Program-made: the position numbers and the translations under genes
Assembly (NCBI RefSeq): GCF_020026305.1
Contig: NZ_CP075691.1
Coordinates: 6,944,001 to 7,008,000, forward strand
DNA length: 64,000 bases
Reading direction: 5' to 3'
From: Streptomyces sp. 135
GTDB lineage: Bacteria; Actinomycetota; Actinomycetes; Streptomycetales; Streptomycetaceae
Shown: positions 24,455-33,001 of the stretch, one piece after another
Layout of the letters: each line of letters starts with the position of its first letter
Position numbering within the stretch: position 1 is the first letter of the stretch
Notes under the pieces: generated by a model
What the model was told of the DNA's origin: nothing
What the model saw: the letters and a program-made list of their open reading frames with translations, nothing else
Database searches by the model: none

Positions 24455-26365
24455 GTGGCGGCCGAGTTAAGGGTGTGCATTGTCGGGTTGGGGTCCCGAG
24501 GGTGCAGTGTTTTGGAACGGATCAGCACTCTGGCGCAGAATTCCACTTCCCTCTCCTCCGTGTGTGTGGACGTCGTCGATCCCGCCTCCTCGGGACAGGG
24601 GCTGCACGCGACCGACCAGCCCGACTACCTCCTCCTCAATACTCTCTGCGGCGAGATATCCATGTTCCCGGGGGAGGAATCCGTGGGCGCGGAGACCGGC
24701 AAGGACGGCCCGGGGCTGTACGAGTGGGTCACGGAGCGCGGCCTGAGACTGGGCCCGGACGGCCGTACGGTGAGCACGACGGGCGGCCGCGCCATCGCTC
24801 CGGACGACTTCCTGCCCCGCCGCCTGCTCGGCGAGTACCTGCAGTGGTTCTTCGAGCGGACCTGCCGCCTGGCCCCTGCGAACGTACGCATACGACTGCA
24901 CCGTTCCGCGGCGGTCGACCTGGAACCGGATGAGGAGACAGACACCACGAGAATTACTCTCGCGGACGGGACACTCATCGAGACGGACTTCGCGTTTCTG
25001 ACCCTCGGGCACGTCGGCAATAAACGGCCGGGAAAGCTGCGGGGAAATCCAGGGACCGTACTGCGCCGCGTGACCGATCCTTATCCGCTGCCGGAGAGCG
25101 TCGCGGGCGTGGAACCGGGCAGTTCGGTGGCCGTCGCCGGATTCGGCCTCTCGGCCATGGACACGGTCGCCGCGTTGACGGTCGGGCGAGGCGGAACATT
25201 CTCGCGGGAATCCGGCCGGGTCCGCTATCTGGCCGGTGGAGCCGAGCCGCGCATTGTGCTGTACTCCCGGTCCGGTATGCCTTTCCGGGTACGGCCGAAG
25301 CGCCCGGAGATGACCAGCCGCTTCCAGCCCGTCGCCCTCACCCGTGAGGTCGTGGCGTCGCTGCGCTCGGCCGGCCCGCTGGACTTCGACGAGCGGCTCC
25401 TGCCGCTGCTGATGAGCGAGATGCGGATCGCCTACCACCGCTGCCGGACCCTGGTCGAGGAGGGGCCGGCCGCCGAGGAGGCGGTGGCCGCCGACCTCGT
25501 CCAGGCGACCGCCTCGGGCAAACTCACCGCGGCGCTCGACCTGCTCGACCAGGTGCACGGCGCCTTCGACCCGGCCACCCTCTGGGACCCCTCCGCGACC
25601 ATGGACCGGCGTGACAGCGCCTCGTACCAGCGGTGGTTCACCGACACCGTGCGCGACGATCTCGCCGAAGCCGACAAGGGGCTGACCCTCAGTCCGGTCA
25701 AGGCGGCCCTGGAGGCTTTCCGCGAGGTACGTGACATCCTGCGCGACGCGGTCAACTTCCGCGGCCTGACGGGTTCCTCACTCGAAGAGTTCCTGTGCCG
25801 CACGGTGCCGTTGATGAACCGCGCGGTGGTCGGCCCGCAGAGGGATCGCTACGCCGAACTCCTCGCGCTCGCCGACGCCGGAATCGTCCGCTTCCCCCTC
25901 GGGCCGGCCCCGCTCGTGGCCCCGGGACAAGGCGAGGACACCGGCCGCTGGACCCTCGCCTCAACCCGCCTCGAAGACCCGCACCACGAGAGCGTGGACT
26001 GGCTGTGCGCGGGCAACGCGCCCTGGCCCGCCCTGGAGACGTCGGCGAGCCCGCTGGTGCGCTCGCTGCACCGGCGCCGGGTGCTCAGCCCGCTCCTGCC
26101 CGGCAGCGACCGGGTAGCCACCGCCGACGTCGACGAGGCGCTGCACCCCGTGGGCCCGGACGGCACAAGCCACCGGCGGCTCTGGCTGATCGGCCCGCTG
26201 ACCGAGGGGGCCACGTTCTACAACCACCTCATCCCGACCCCGGGGTACTCCCGGGCCTTCGTGGACGCCCATCGCTGCGTCGCGGACATGTTCGGCCAGT
26301 TCACCCGAGAACAGCGTGCGGACACCCCCGTACGCCCCGCGCCCAAGGAGACATCGTGCCTGTGA
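24455..26365 (+). CDS. FAD/NAD(P)-binding oxidoreductase of the amino-acid-type biosynthetic locus
   Basis: 636 aa, GTG start with GGGGGG upstream. The N terminus VCIVGLGSRGCSVLERI is a dinucleotide-binding fold, and LTLGHVGNKRPG plus SVAVAGFGLSAMDTVAAL gives a second nucleotide site. The family (FAD-NAD(P)-binding, YdhS/HI-type) is related to N-hydroxylating monooxygenases but lacks a demonstrated reaction. Within this locus it could oxidise an amine or supply redox chemistry to an amino acid intermediate. Its 3' end overlaps the methyltransferase start by 10 nt, so the genes are co-transcribed. Confidence 0.8.
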   Translation: MAAELRVCIVGLGSRGCSVLERISTLAQNSTSLSSVCVDVVDPASSGQGLHATDQPDYLLLNTLCGEISMFPGEESVGAETGKDGPGLYEWVTERGLRLGPDGRTVSTTGGRAIAPDDFLPRRLLGEYLQWFFERTCRLAPANVRIRLHRSAAVDLEPDEETDTTRITLADGTLIETDFAFLTLGHVGNKRPGKLRGNPGTVLRRVTDPYPLPESVAGVEPGSSVAVAGFGLSAMDTVAALTVGRGGTFSRESGRVRYLAGGAEPRIVLYSRSGMPFRVRPKRPEMTSRFQPVALTREVVASLRSAGPLDFDERLLPLLMSEMRIAYHRCRTLVEEGPAAEEAVAADLVQATASGKLTAALDLLDQVHGAFDPATLWDPSATMDRRDSASYQRWFTDTVRDDLAEADKGLTLSPVKAALEAFREVRDILRDAVNFRGLTGSSLEEFLCRTVPLMNRAVVGPQRDRYAELLALADAGIVRFPLGPAPLVAPGQGEDTGRWTLASTRLEDPHHESVDWLCAGNAPWPALETSASPLVRSLHRRRVLSPLLPGSDRVATADVDEALHPVGPDGTSHRRLWLIGPLTEGATFYNHLIPTPGYSRAFVDAHRCVADMFGQFTREQRADTPVRPAPKETSCL

Positions 26366-27069
26366 ATTCCGCGTCCGCCCCCGACGAGCTGGCCAAGGGC
26401 CAGTGGAACGACGCCTATCGCCTCGACGGGCACGCCAACCTCTGGGGCGACCCGCCGGTTCCCTACGTGGTCAACGCCGCCAAGCTCTTCGCCGATCACT
26501 CGGCCTTCGTCGTCCTCGACCTGCCCTGCGGCGACGGGCGCAACCTGCCGCCGCTGGCGCAGGCCGCCACCGTGGTGCTCGGCGGCGACACCTCCCTCAA
26601 CGCCATGGGCATCGCCCGTACGGTCGTCGCCAAGGCCGCCGCCGACAACGTCGTCTTCCACGAGACCGATGTCTTCGCCACCGGGCTGCCCGACGACTCC
26701 GTCGACGGCATCTTCTGCTGGGACCTGCTGGGACACCTCACCGAACCGGAGAAGGCGCTTCAGGAACTGCACCGCGTGTGCCGGCCCGGTGGTCACATCG
26801 TGGCCAACATGTGGACCATGGGGGACTGCCAGGTCGCCGACCCCGGCATGGTCGCCATCGGCCCCAAGGAGTACCGCGACCACGCCGACTTCTACTGCAA
26901 GTTCTACGACCGCCCCGATTTGGACGCCTACCTCGCCGCGTGCGGGCTGAGCGACGAGGTGAGCGCGGTGGAGCAACTGCGCTGGATGGAGCCCCCGCAC
27001 GCCGGGTACCGCCCCTACTTCCACGAGCACGAGAGCCTCGCCTTCACCCTCCGCAAGAGGAGCCGGTAG
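26356..27069 (+). CDS. Class I SAM-dependent methyltransferase
   Basis: 237 aa; GTG start with AAGGAG 5 nt upstream inside the previous gene. It has Rossmann methyltransferase motifs: FVVLDLPCGDGRNLPPLA (motif I), GGDTSLNAM, VFHETDVFATGLP, and DGIFCWDLLGHL (motif IV), followed by LHRVCRPGGHIVANMW. It transfers a methyl group from S-adenosylmethionine; the acceptor is unknown but in this context probably an amino or carboxyl group of the pathway product. Tight packing with both neighbours indicates one operon. Confidence 0.85.
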   Translation: MPVNSASAPDELAKGQWNDAYRLDGHANLWGDPPVPYVVNAAKLFADHSAFVVLDLPCGDGRNLPPLAQAATVVLGGDTSLNAMGIARTVVAKAAADNVVFHETDVFATGLPDDSVDGIFCWDLLGHLTEPEKALQELHRVCRPGGHIVANMWTMGDCQVADPGMVAIGPKEYRDHADFYCKFYDRPDLDAYLAACGLSDEVSAVEQLRWMEPPHAGYRPYFHEHESLAFTLRKRSR

Positions 27070-27073
27070 TCCC

Positions 27074-28558
27074 TTGGACACGCCACTCACCGGACGGATC
27101 GCTTCCGGGCCCCACCGGCTGCTCCACGACGAGGTGCTCGCTCCGCAGTTCGCCTTCGAGGTCGAACACCTCCTGCCGTGGTACGTGGCCATCGAGAAGG
27201 TCCTCGCCGTCGAGTACCGGCGCATGGGCATCCTCACGCCGGACCAGGCCCGCCTCATCGGCGTGGCCCTCCAGGGGGTCACCGCCGACACGCTCACCGC
27301 CGACCCCGAGCGCAACATGTCCGACATCGCCTTCGCCATCGAGCGCCAGGTGGACTCCCACCTGGCCTCCCCGGTCCCCGCCTGGCACGTCGACCGCAGC
27401 CGCAACGACCTCCAGGCCTGCGCGCAGGTCATGTTCGCCCGCCACCAACTGGCCCTGACCGCGCGCACCCTGCTGGACTTCGGCCGGGCCGTCCACCGGG
27501 TGGCCGCGAGGCACACCGAGACGGTGATGCCCGGATACACCCACGGCCAGGCGGCCCAGATCATCACCGTCGGCTACTACCTGGCGGCTCTGTCCGAAGA
27601 GGTGACGGCGGCCTCCCGCCGGCTGCTCGCGACCTACGACGACATCAACCGCTGCCCGCTGGGAGCCGGCGCGATGGCGGGCCAGGAGCTGGACTGGGAC
27701 CGGGGCGGCGCCGCCGAGCTGCTCGGGTTCGAAGGGCCGCAGCCGCACGCCCTTGTCTCGGTGGCCTCACGGAGCTGGGCACTGCGGATCACCGGTGAAC
27801 TCTCGCAGTTCGGGACGGTGTTGAGCCGCTTCACCACCGATCTCATCGCCTGGGGCGGCAGCGAGTACGGCTTCATCGACCTGCCCGACGCCTACGCGGG
27901 CATCTCGTCCGCGATGCCGCAGAAGAAGAACTTCCCCCTCCTCGAACGCATCCGGGGCAGGACCGGGCACCTGACGGCGTTCCACGTCGACGCCCTCACC
28001 GGACAGCGGAACACGGCGTACTCGAACTCGGTCGAGGTGTCCAAGGAGGCGGGCGCCCACATCCTGCCCGCCTTCCTGACCGCACGCTCCACCCTGGCCC
28101 TGGCCACCGCCGTCATGGAGCAACTGCGCTTCCGCACCGACCGGATGTCCGCGGCCTGCGCCCGCGACTACTACGGCGGCTTCACCCTGGCCAACCGGCT
28201 GACACTCGACGAGGGGGTGCCCTGGCGCACCGCACAGGTGGTGGCGGGCGCGTACATCCTCGCCGCGCTCGAACAGGCGGCGGCACCTCAGGAGCTCCGC
28301 CCCGACCTCCTCCAACGGGTCGCCAAGGAGCACGGCCACGAACTGAGCGCCCCCGAACAGGCGCTCGCGCAGGCGTTCGACGTCCCCGCGAGCATCCGGC
28401 AGAAGCGCTCTTCCGGTTCGACCCGGCCCGCCGAGGTCCGCGAACTGCTCGCGGCGCAGGCGGACTTCTGGCGGGACACGGCAACGGCATGGGACACGAG
28501 GCAAGGGCGCGTACAGGACTCCATGACCGAGACGGACCGCCGGCTGGGCATCGCCTGA
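27074..28558 (+). CDS. Argininosuccinate lyase-like enzyme (fumarase/aspartase superfamily)
   Basis: 494 aa; TTG start at 27074, with GAGGAG further upstream than usual. Lyase signatures are all recognisable: HVDRSRNDLQ (substrate loop), PGYTHGQAAQ (catalytic region) and SSAMPQKKNF (the mobile GSSxMPxKxN loop, with first Gly replaced by Ser). The superfamily eliminates fumarate from N-succinyl compounds. With a kinase and a PLP enzyme next door, the likely substrate is an N-(carboxymethyl)-type aspartate adduct of a diamino acid rather than argininosuccinate. A housekeeping argH would normally sit with arg genes, which are absent here. Confidence 0.85.
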   Translation: MDTPLTGRIASGPHRLLHDEVLAPQFAFEVEHLLPWYVAIEKVLAVEYRRMGILTPDQARLIGVALQGVTADTLTADPERNMSDIAFAIERQVDSHLASPVPAWHVDRSRNDLQACAQVMFARHQLALTARTLLDFGRAVHRVAARHTETVMPGYTHGQAAQIITVGYYLAALSEEVTAASRRLLATYDDINRCPLGAGAMAGQELDWDRGGAAELLGFEGPQPHALVSVASRSWALRITGELSQFGTVLSRFTTDLIAWGGSEYGFIDLPDAYAGISSAMPQKKNFPLLERIRGRTGHLTAFHVDALTGQRNTAYSNSVEVSKEAGAHILPAFLTARSTLALATAVMEQLRFRTDRMSAACARDYYGGFTLANRLTLDEGVPWRTAQVVAGAYILAALEQAAAPQELRPDLLQRVAKEHGHELSAPEQALAQAFDVPASIRQKRSSGSTRPAEVRELLAAQADFWRDTATAWDTRQGRVQDSMTETDRRLGIA

Positions 28559-28586
28559 GCACGGCGGACGGGGGGAGGGCACAGCA

Positions 28587-29516
28587 GTGTTGAAAGACGC
28601 GGGCTTCGGCGCCGCCAACGGAACCTTCGGCGAGCTGCTCCAGGGGATGCTGCCGGACGCGCAGCGCTTCCTGGTGACCTTTCCCCTCGACACCTGGTCG
28701 ACCGCCGTCTTCAGACCGGCCGCGAAAGGCGGCGGCGTCTCGGTGTACCCGCCGGGCAAGGCCAAGTCGCGGTTGCTGGCCACCCGCATGCTGCGCGCCT
28801 ACGGACATGACGTCGGCGGCACCCTCGAACTGAGCGGCGGCCTCGCGGAGGGCAAAGGCCTCGCGAGCTCCTCCGCGGACCTGGTCGCCACCGCGCGGGC
28901 CGTCGCCGACGCCCTCGACGTGGACCTGGACGAAGAGACGACGGAGGAGTTCCTGCGCGGCATCGAACCGTCCGACGGCGTGATGTACGCCGGCATCGTC
29001 AGTTACCACCACCGTGAAGTGCGCCTGCGGGAGCGCCTCGGCTTCCTCCCGCCGCTGACCGTGATCGCCCACGACGCGGGCGGCATGGTCGACACGGTCC
29101 GCTTCAACCGTGCGGCGCCGACACCCGACCGGCGTACACGACGCACGTACGCTTCCCTGCTCGACGGACTGTCCGCGGCGATCCGCTCCCGTGACCTGCC
29201 CGCGGTCGGACGGATCACGACCCTCGGCGCCAGGCTGCACCTGGGGCCCCAGCCCGACTTCCGCTTCGACCGCATGAGGAAGATCTGCCGCGAGGTGGGC
29301 GGGCTCGGCCTGGTGATCGCGCACAGCGGCACCTACCTCGGCATCCTGCTCGGCGAGGCCCGCGACGAGGACCCGGCGCGCATCGAGCGGGCCCGCGCCT
29401 GGTGCGCCGAACTGCCCGGCACCGTCAGCGTCTTCCGCTCGCTGGGCGCGGACGCGACCGCACCCTCATCCGCCCTGCACCCCGCCTGCCACGCTGGAGA
29501 CGAACATGCTCTTTGA
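28587..29516 (+). CDS. PduX-like L-threonine kinase (GHMP family)
   Basis: 309 aa; GTG start with GGGGGAGGG 7 nt upstream. The sequence tracks PduX kinases along its length: NGTFGELLQG, FLVTFPLDTWSTAVF, the GHMP ATP loop EGKGLASSSADLVAT, the IEPSDGVMY segment and VIAHSGTYLGILL near the C terminus. PduX makes O-phospho-L-threonine from ATP and threonine for cobamide synthesis, but no cobamide genes are here. Instead O-phosphothreonine would be an ideal substrate for the downstream PLP enzyme. It overlaps that gene by 11 nt. Confidence 0.8.
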   Translation: MLKDAGFGAANGTFGELLQGMLPDAQRFLVTFPLDTWSTAVFRPAAKGGGVSVYPPGKAKSRLLATRMLRAYGHDVGGTLELSGGLAEGKGLASSSADLVATARAVADALDVDLDEETTEEFLRGIEPSDGVMYAGIVSYHHREVRLRERLGFLPPLTVIAHDAGGMVDTVRFNRAAPTPDRRTRRTYASLLDGLSAAIRSRDLPAVGRITTLGARLHLGPQPDFRFDRMRKICREVGGLGLVIAHSGTYLGILLGEARDEDPARIERARAWCAELPGTVSVFRSLGADATAPSSALHPACHAGDEHAL

Positions 29517-31806
29517 GAGCGTCACGGACGCCATAGGACACACCCCCCTGGTTCGGGCCGCCGTCGACGCGGCGGACGGCGTGGAGGTGTACTTCAAGCT
29601 GGAGTTCCAGAACCTGTACGGGATGAAGGACCGCGTCGCCCGCAACATCATCATGCGGGCCCGCGAGCGCGGCGTCCTCACCGAGGGCGCGCCCATCATC
29701 GAAAGCTCCTCCGGCACCATGGCCCTGGGCGTCGCCCTGGTCGGCGCGTCGCTGGGACACCACGTCCACATCGTCACCGACCCCCGGATCGACCGGATCA
29801 CCCTGGCCAAGCTCCGCGCCCTCGGTTGCGAGGTGCACATCGTGCAGGCGATGACGGGCGGCGGCTGGCAGAGCGCCCGCCTCGAACTCCTGCACCAGCT
29901 GCGCGCCGACCTGCCCGGCGCGTTCTGGCCCGACCAGTACGAGAACCCCGACAACCCCGCCGCGTACCGCGCGCTGGCCGCCGAACTCCGCCAGGACCTG
30001 CACGACTTCGACGTCCTCGTCGGGTCCGTGGGCAGCGGCGGGTCGCTCTGCGGCACGGCACGCGCGCTGGCCAGGACGATGCCTGATCTCAAGGTGGTCG
30101 GCGTGGACAGCGTAGGGAGCGTCCTCTTCGGCCAGCCCGACCGGCCGGGACGGCGGCAGAGCGGGCTCGGCAACAGTCTGCTGCCCGGCAATCTCGACCG
30201 GCGGCTCATCCACGAGGTGCACTGGCTCAACGACCGGGAGGCGCTCACCGCCACCCGTGAACTCGCCCGGGAGCAACAGATCTTCGCGGGCAACACCTCG
30301 GGCTCCGTCTACCACATCGTGCGCCACGTCGCCGCGCACGCCGAGCCCGGCACCCGGATCGTGGGCATCCTCCCGGACCGCGGCGACCGGTACGTCGACA
30401 CCATCTACGACGACGACTACTGGGCCGCGCAGGAAATCGACGCGCTGCCCAGGTCGTCGTCCCCCGCACCGATCTCGGCGCGGGCCGGGGACGTCAGCGA
30501 GACCTGGTCCCGCGCCGCGGACATCGATCGCTCGGACGACAAGCAGCGGCTGCTGTTCATCGAGTCGAACACCACCGGCACCGGAATGCTCGCCCTCGAA
30601 CTCGCCCAGGAGTTCGCCCTGCGCCCCACCCTGCTCACCAACGACCCCGCACGGTACCGGGGCCTGCCGGACACCGGCGCCGAGGTGATCACCTGTGACA
30701 CCAACTCCCCGGCCGAACTGCGGGGCACGATCCTGCGGGAGTTCCGCCGGGAGCAGATCGCCGGAATCACCACCACGAGCGACTTCTACCTCTTCCCCAC
30801 CGCCGAGGTCGCCGACTGGCTGGGCCTGCCGGGCAGTCCGGCCGACGCGGTGGCCGTCTGCCGGGACAAGTCCCGCAGCAGGCGGCGGCTGGCCGACGCG
30901 GGCATCCGGCAGCCCCGCTCCGCCGTGGTGACCCGCGGCGATCAGCTGGAGAAGGCGGTCACCGAGGCCGTGGCCCGCACCGGTCTGCCCTGTGTCGTCA
31001 AGCCCCTCGACGACAGCGGTTCGAACCACGTGCTGCTCTGTACGCAGGTGTCGCAGGCCCTCTCCCAGGCCCGGGTCATCCTGGCCGAGGAGACGAACGT
31101 ACGCGGCCAGCGCACCGCGGGCGCCGTACTGGTGGAGGAGTACCTCGACGGGCCCGAGTTCAGTGTCGAGACCATCAGCCGGCACGGCGAGACCCACTGC
31201 CTGGGCATCGTGGAGAAGCACCTCGCCGGGCCCCCGTACTTCGTCGAACGCGGCCATGTCTTCCCCGCCCCGCTCCCCCCGGGCACGGCGGAGCACCTGA
31301 CCGGTGCCGCCCTGCGCGCCCTGGAGGCGGTCGGTCTCACCGACGGCGCCGCGCACACCGAGATACGGCTCACCGCCGACGGGCCCGTCGTGATCGAGAT
31401 CAACGCGCGTCCCGCCGGCGGCATGATCCCCGAACTGGTCCGGCTGACGACCGGGCTGCGGATGCAGGAGCAGCAGCTGCGGATCGCACTCGGGCGGAAG
31501 CCGCACCCCGTGCCCGAGCCGGACGGCGTCGCGGCGATCCAGTTCCTTCTCACGGACAGGTCCGGCATCCTGGCCCGGGTGGACGGAGTCGAGGCGGCCC
31601 GCGCGGTCGAGGGCGTCCAGCAGGTGACGGTGACGGCCTCGCCGGATCAGCGGGTGGGGCCCGCGCGCAACGCCTACCATCGGCTGGGGTTCGTGATCGC
31701 CCGGGCCGGGACCGCAGAGGAAGCCGTGGCGGCCTGCGCGAAGGCGCAGACCGAACTCGAAGTGGTGTTGGAGGGCCCGAGCGCGGTGCAGGACAGGGAT
31801 ACGTGA
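29506..31806 (+). CDS. PLP-dependent cysteine synthase-like domain fused to ATP-grasp ligase
   Basis: 766 aa, ATG with GGAG upstream. Residues 1-320 are a fold-type II PLP domain of the cysteine synthase group: GHTPLVRA, NLYGMKDRVARN (Lys41, likely Schiff base), ESSSGTMALGVA (in place of the usual SGNTG), SVGSGGSLCGTARAL (phosphate-binding glycines) and a C-terminal GILPDRGDRYVDT. Residues about 345-766 are an ATP-grasp unit: CVVKPLDDSGSNHVL, AVLVEEYLDGPEFSVE and VVIEINARPAGGMIPE (Mg2+/ATP site). The PLP half would replace the phosphate of O-phosphothreonine with a nucleophile; the ligase half would form an amide bond. This fusion is unusual. Confidence 0.85.
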   Translation: MLFESVTDAIGHTPLVRAAVDAADGVEVYFKLEFQNLYGMKDRVARNIIMRARERGVLTEGAPIIESSSGTMALGVALVGASLGHHVHIVTDPRIDRITLAKLRALGCEVHIVQAMTGGGWQSARLELLHQLRADLPGAFWPDQYENPDNPAAYRALAAELRQDLHDFDVLVGSVGSGGSLCGTARALARTMPDLKVVGVDSVGSVLFGQPDRPGRRQSGLGNSLLPGNLDRRLIHEVHWLNDREALTATRELAREQQIFAGNTSGSVYHIVRHVAAHAEPGTRIVGILPDRGDRYVDTIYDDDYWAAQEIDALPRSSSPAPISARAGDVSETWSRAADIDRSDDKQRLLFIESNTTGTGMLALELAQEFALRPTLLTNDPARYRGLPDTGAEVITCDTNSPAELRGTILREFRREQIAGITTTSDFYLFPTAEVADWLGLPGSPADAVAVCRDKSRSRRRLADAGIRQPRSAVVTRGDQLEKAVTEAVARTGLPCVVKPLDDSGSNHVLLCTQVSQALSQARVILAEETNVRGQRTAGAVLVEEYLDGPEFSVETISRHGETHCLGIVEKHLAGPPYFVERGHVFPAPLPPGTAEHLTGAALRALEAVGLTDGAAHTEIRLTADGPVVIEINARPAGGMIPELVRLTTGLRMQEQQLRIALGRKPHPVPEPDGVAAIQFLLTDRSGILARVDGVEAARAVEGVQQVTVTASPDQRVGPARNAYHRLGFVIARAGTAEEAVAACAKAQTELEVVLEGPSAVQDRDT

Positions 31807-32570
31807 TGCTGGTGAGCAACACCGAGGTCGACGCCCCCGGGGGGACCGAAGCGGACTGGCCCCGGCAGCGGAGCGCGCTGTTGCGGGACTCGGTCGGCGT
31901 CGGGTTGGCGGTCGGCGCCCTCGGGCTCTCGTTCGGCGCGCTCGCCGTGACGGCGGGGTTCACCGTCGCGCAGTCCTGCGTGCTGTCGCTGCTGATGTTC
32001 TCCGGAGCGTCGCAGTTCGCGGTGATCGGGGTCCTGGGAGCGGGGGGTAGCGCACTCACCGGCGCCGCCACGGCGACCCTGCTCGGGGTGCGCAACAGTC
32101 TGTACGGCTTGTCGCTGTCCCGGCTGCTGCGGGTCCGCGGCGCGCGGCGGGTGCTCGCCGCGCACCTGGTCCTCGACGAGAGTGCCGGCATGGCGATGGG
32201 CCGGCCGACGGAGCGCGCGTCGCGGCTGGCGTTCTACGGCACGGGCGTGGCGGTCTTCGTCTTCTGGAACCTGGCCACGCTCGCGGGCGCGATCGGTGCC
32301 GAGGCGCTGCCCGACCCGGCGGTCCTCGGCCTCGACGTGGCCTCGCCGGCCGCGTTCATCGCGCTCCTGATGCCCCGACTGCGCGGGCCGCGCCTGTGGG
32401 CGGTGGCCGTGGGGGCCGCGGTGACGGCCGTCGCCACCACGCTCGTCCTGCCCGCCGGGGTGCCGGTGCTGGTGGCGGGGCTGGTCGCGTGCCTCACCGG
32501 GCTGCTGATGAAGCGGCGCCGCGCGGACGCGGCGGATACCCGCGCCGGCGAACAGGGACGTGAGAACTGA
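31806..32570 (+). CDS. azlC: AzlC family amino acid exporter subunit
   Basis: 254 aa; ATG at 31806 overlaps the previous stop (TGATG), and a GTG one codon earlier is possible. About seven hydrophobic helices with the AzlC hallmark segment LSFGALAVTAGFTVAQSCVL ... FSGASQFAVIGVLG, LLGVRNSLYGL and DESAGMAM. AzlC forms with AzlD a branched-chain amino acid export permease. Placed at the end of this operon it probably exports the pathway product or an intermediate, giving self-protection. Confidence 0.85.
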   Translation: MLVSNTEVDAPGGTEADWPRQRSALLRDSVGVGLAVGALGLSFGALAVTAGFTVAQSCVLSLLMFSGASQFAVIGVLGAGGSALTGAATATLLGVRNSLYGLSLSRLLRVRGARRVLAAHLVLDESAGMAMGRPTERASRLAFYGTGVAVFVFWNLATLAGAIGAEALPDPAVLGLDVASPAAFIALLMPRLRGPRLWAVAVGAAVTAVATTLVLPAGVPVLVAGLVACLTGLLMKRRRADAADTRAGEQGREN

Positions 32571-32869
32571 TGTGGACCGCGATCGTCCTCGGGGTGGCCG
32601 GGGTGTACCTCCTCAAGCTCGCCGGACTGTACGTACCGGCTTCGGTCCTGGAGAGGCGGCAGGTTCAGACGGTCTCCGCACTGCTTCCCGTGGGGCTGCT
32701 CGCCGCTCTCGTCGCGGTGCAGACCTTCACCACCGACCAGCGTCTCGCGCTGGACGCCCGTGCGCTCGGCTTCGGTGTCGCTTTCGTCGCGGCCCTGTTG
32801 CGGGCGCCTTTCCTGCTGGTGGTGGCGTTGGGTGCGGGGAGCGCCGCGCTCGTCAGGCTCTGGTGGTGA
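32570..32869 (+). CDS. azlD: AzlD family amino acid exporter subunit
   Basis: 99 aa, ATG overlapping the azlC stop (TGATG). Small membrane protein with about three to four helices: GVAGVYLLKLAGLYVP, then the family pattern TVSALLPVGLLAALVAVQTF and ALGFGVAFVAALLRAPFLLVV. It is the obligate partner of AzlC in the BrnFE/AzlCD-type exporters. Last clear gene of the tightly overlapping run starting at 24455. Confidence 0.85.
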   Translation: MWTAIVLGVAGVYLLKLAGLYVPASVLERRQVQTVSALLPVGLLAALVAVQTFTTDQRLALDARALGFGVAFVAALLRAPFLLVVALGAGSAALVRLWW

Positions 32870-33001
32870 CCTGCGAGGCGTAACCAAGGCGGGGCCTTCT
32901 CGGTATGCAGCGTGCGCATCTCGCACAGGCGGATCAGCACAGGAGCACGGAAAGGAGAGGGGGGCGGGCCCGCTCGACGGGCGCCGCGCCTCCGACCATC
33001 G

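Noticed and set aside
27074..28558. Housekeeping argininosuccinate lyase (argH)
   Set aside because: The motifs match ASL, but there is no argG or other arg gene and it lies inside a kinase/PLP/exporter operon.
28587..29516. Cobamide-pathway PduX
   Set aside because: Sequence fits PduX, yet no cob/cbi genes are nearby; the amino-acid route explains the context better.
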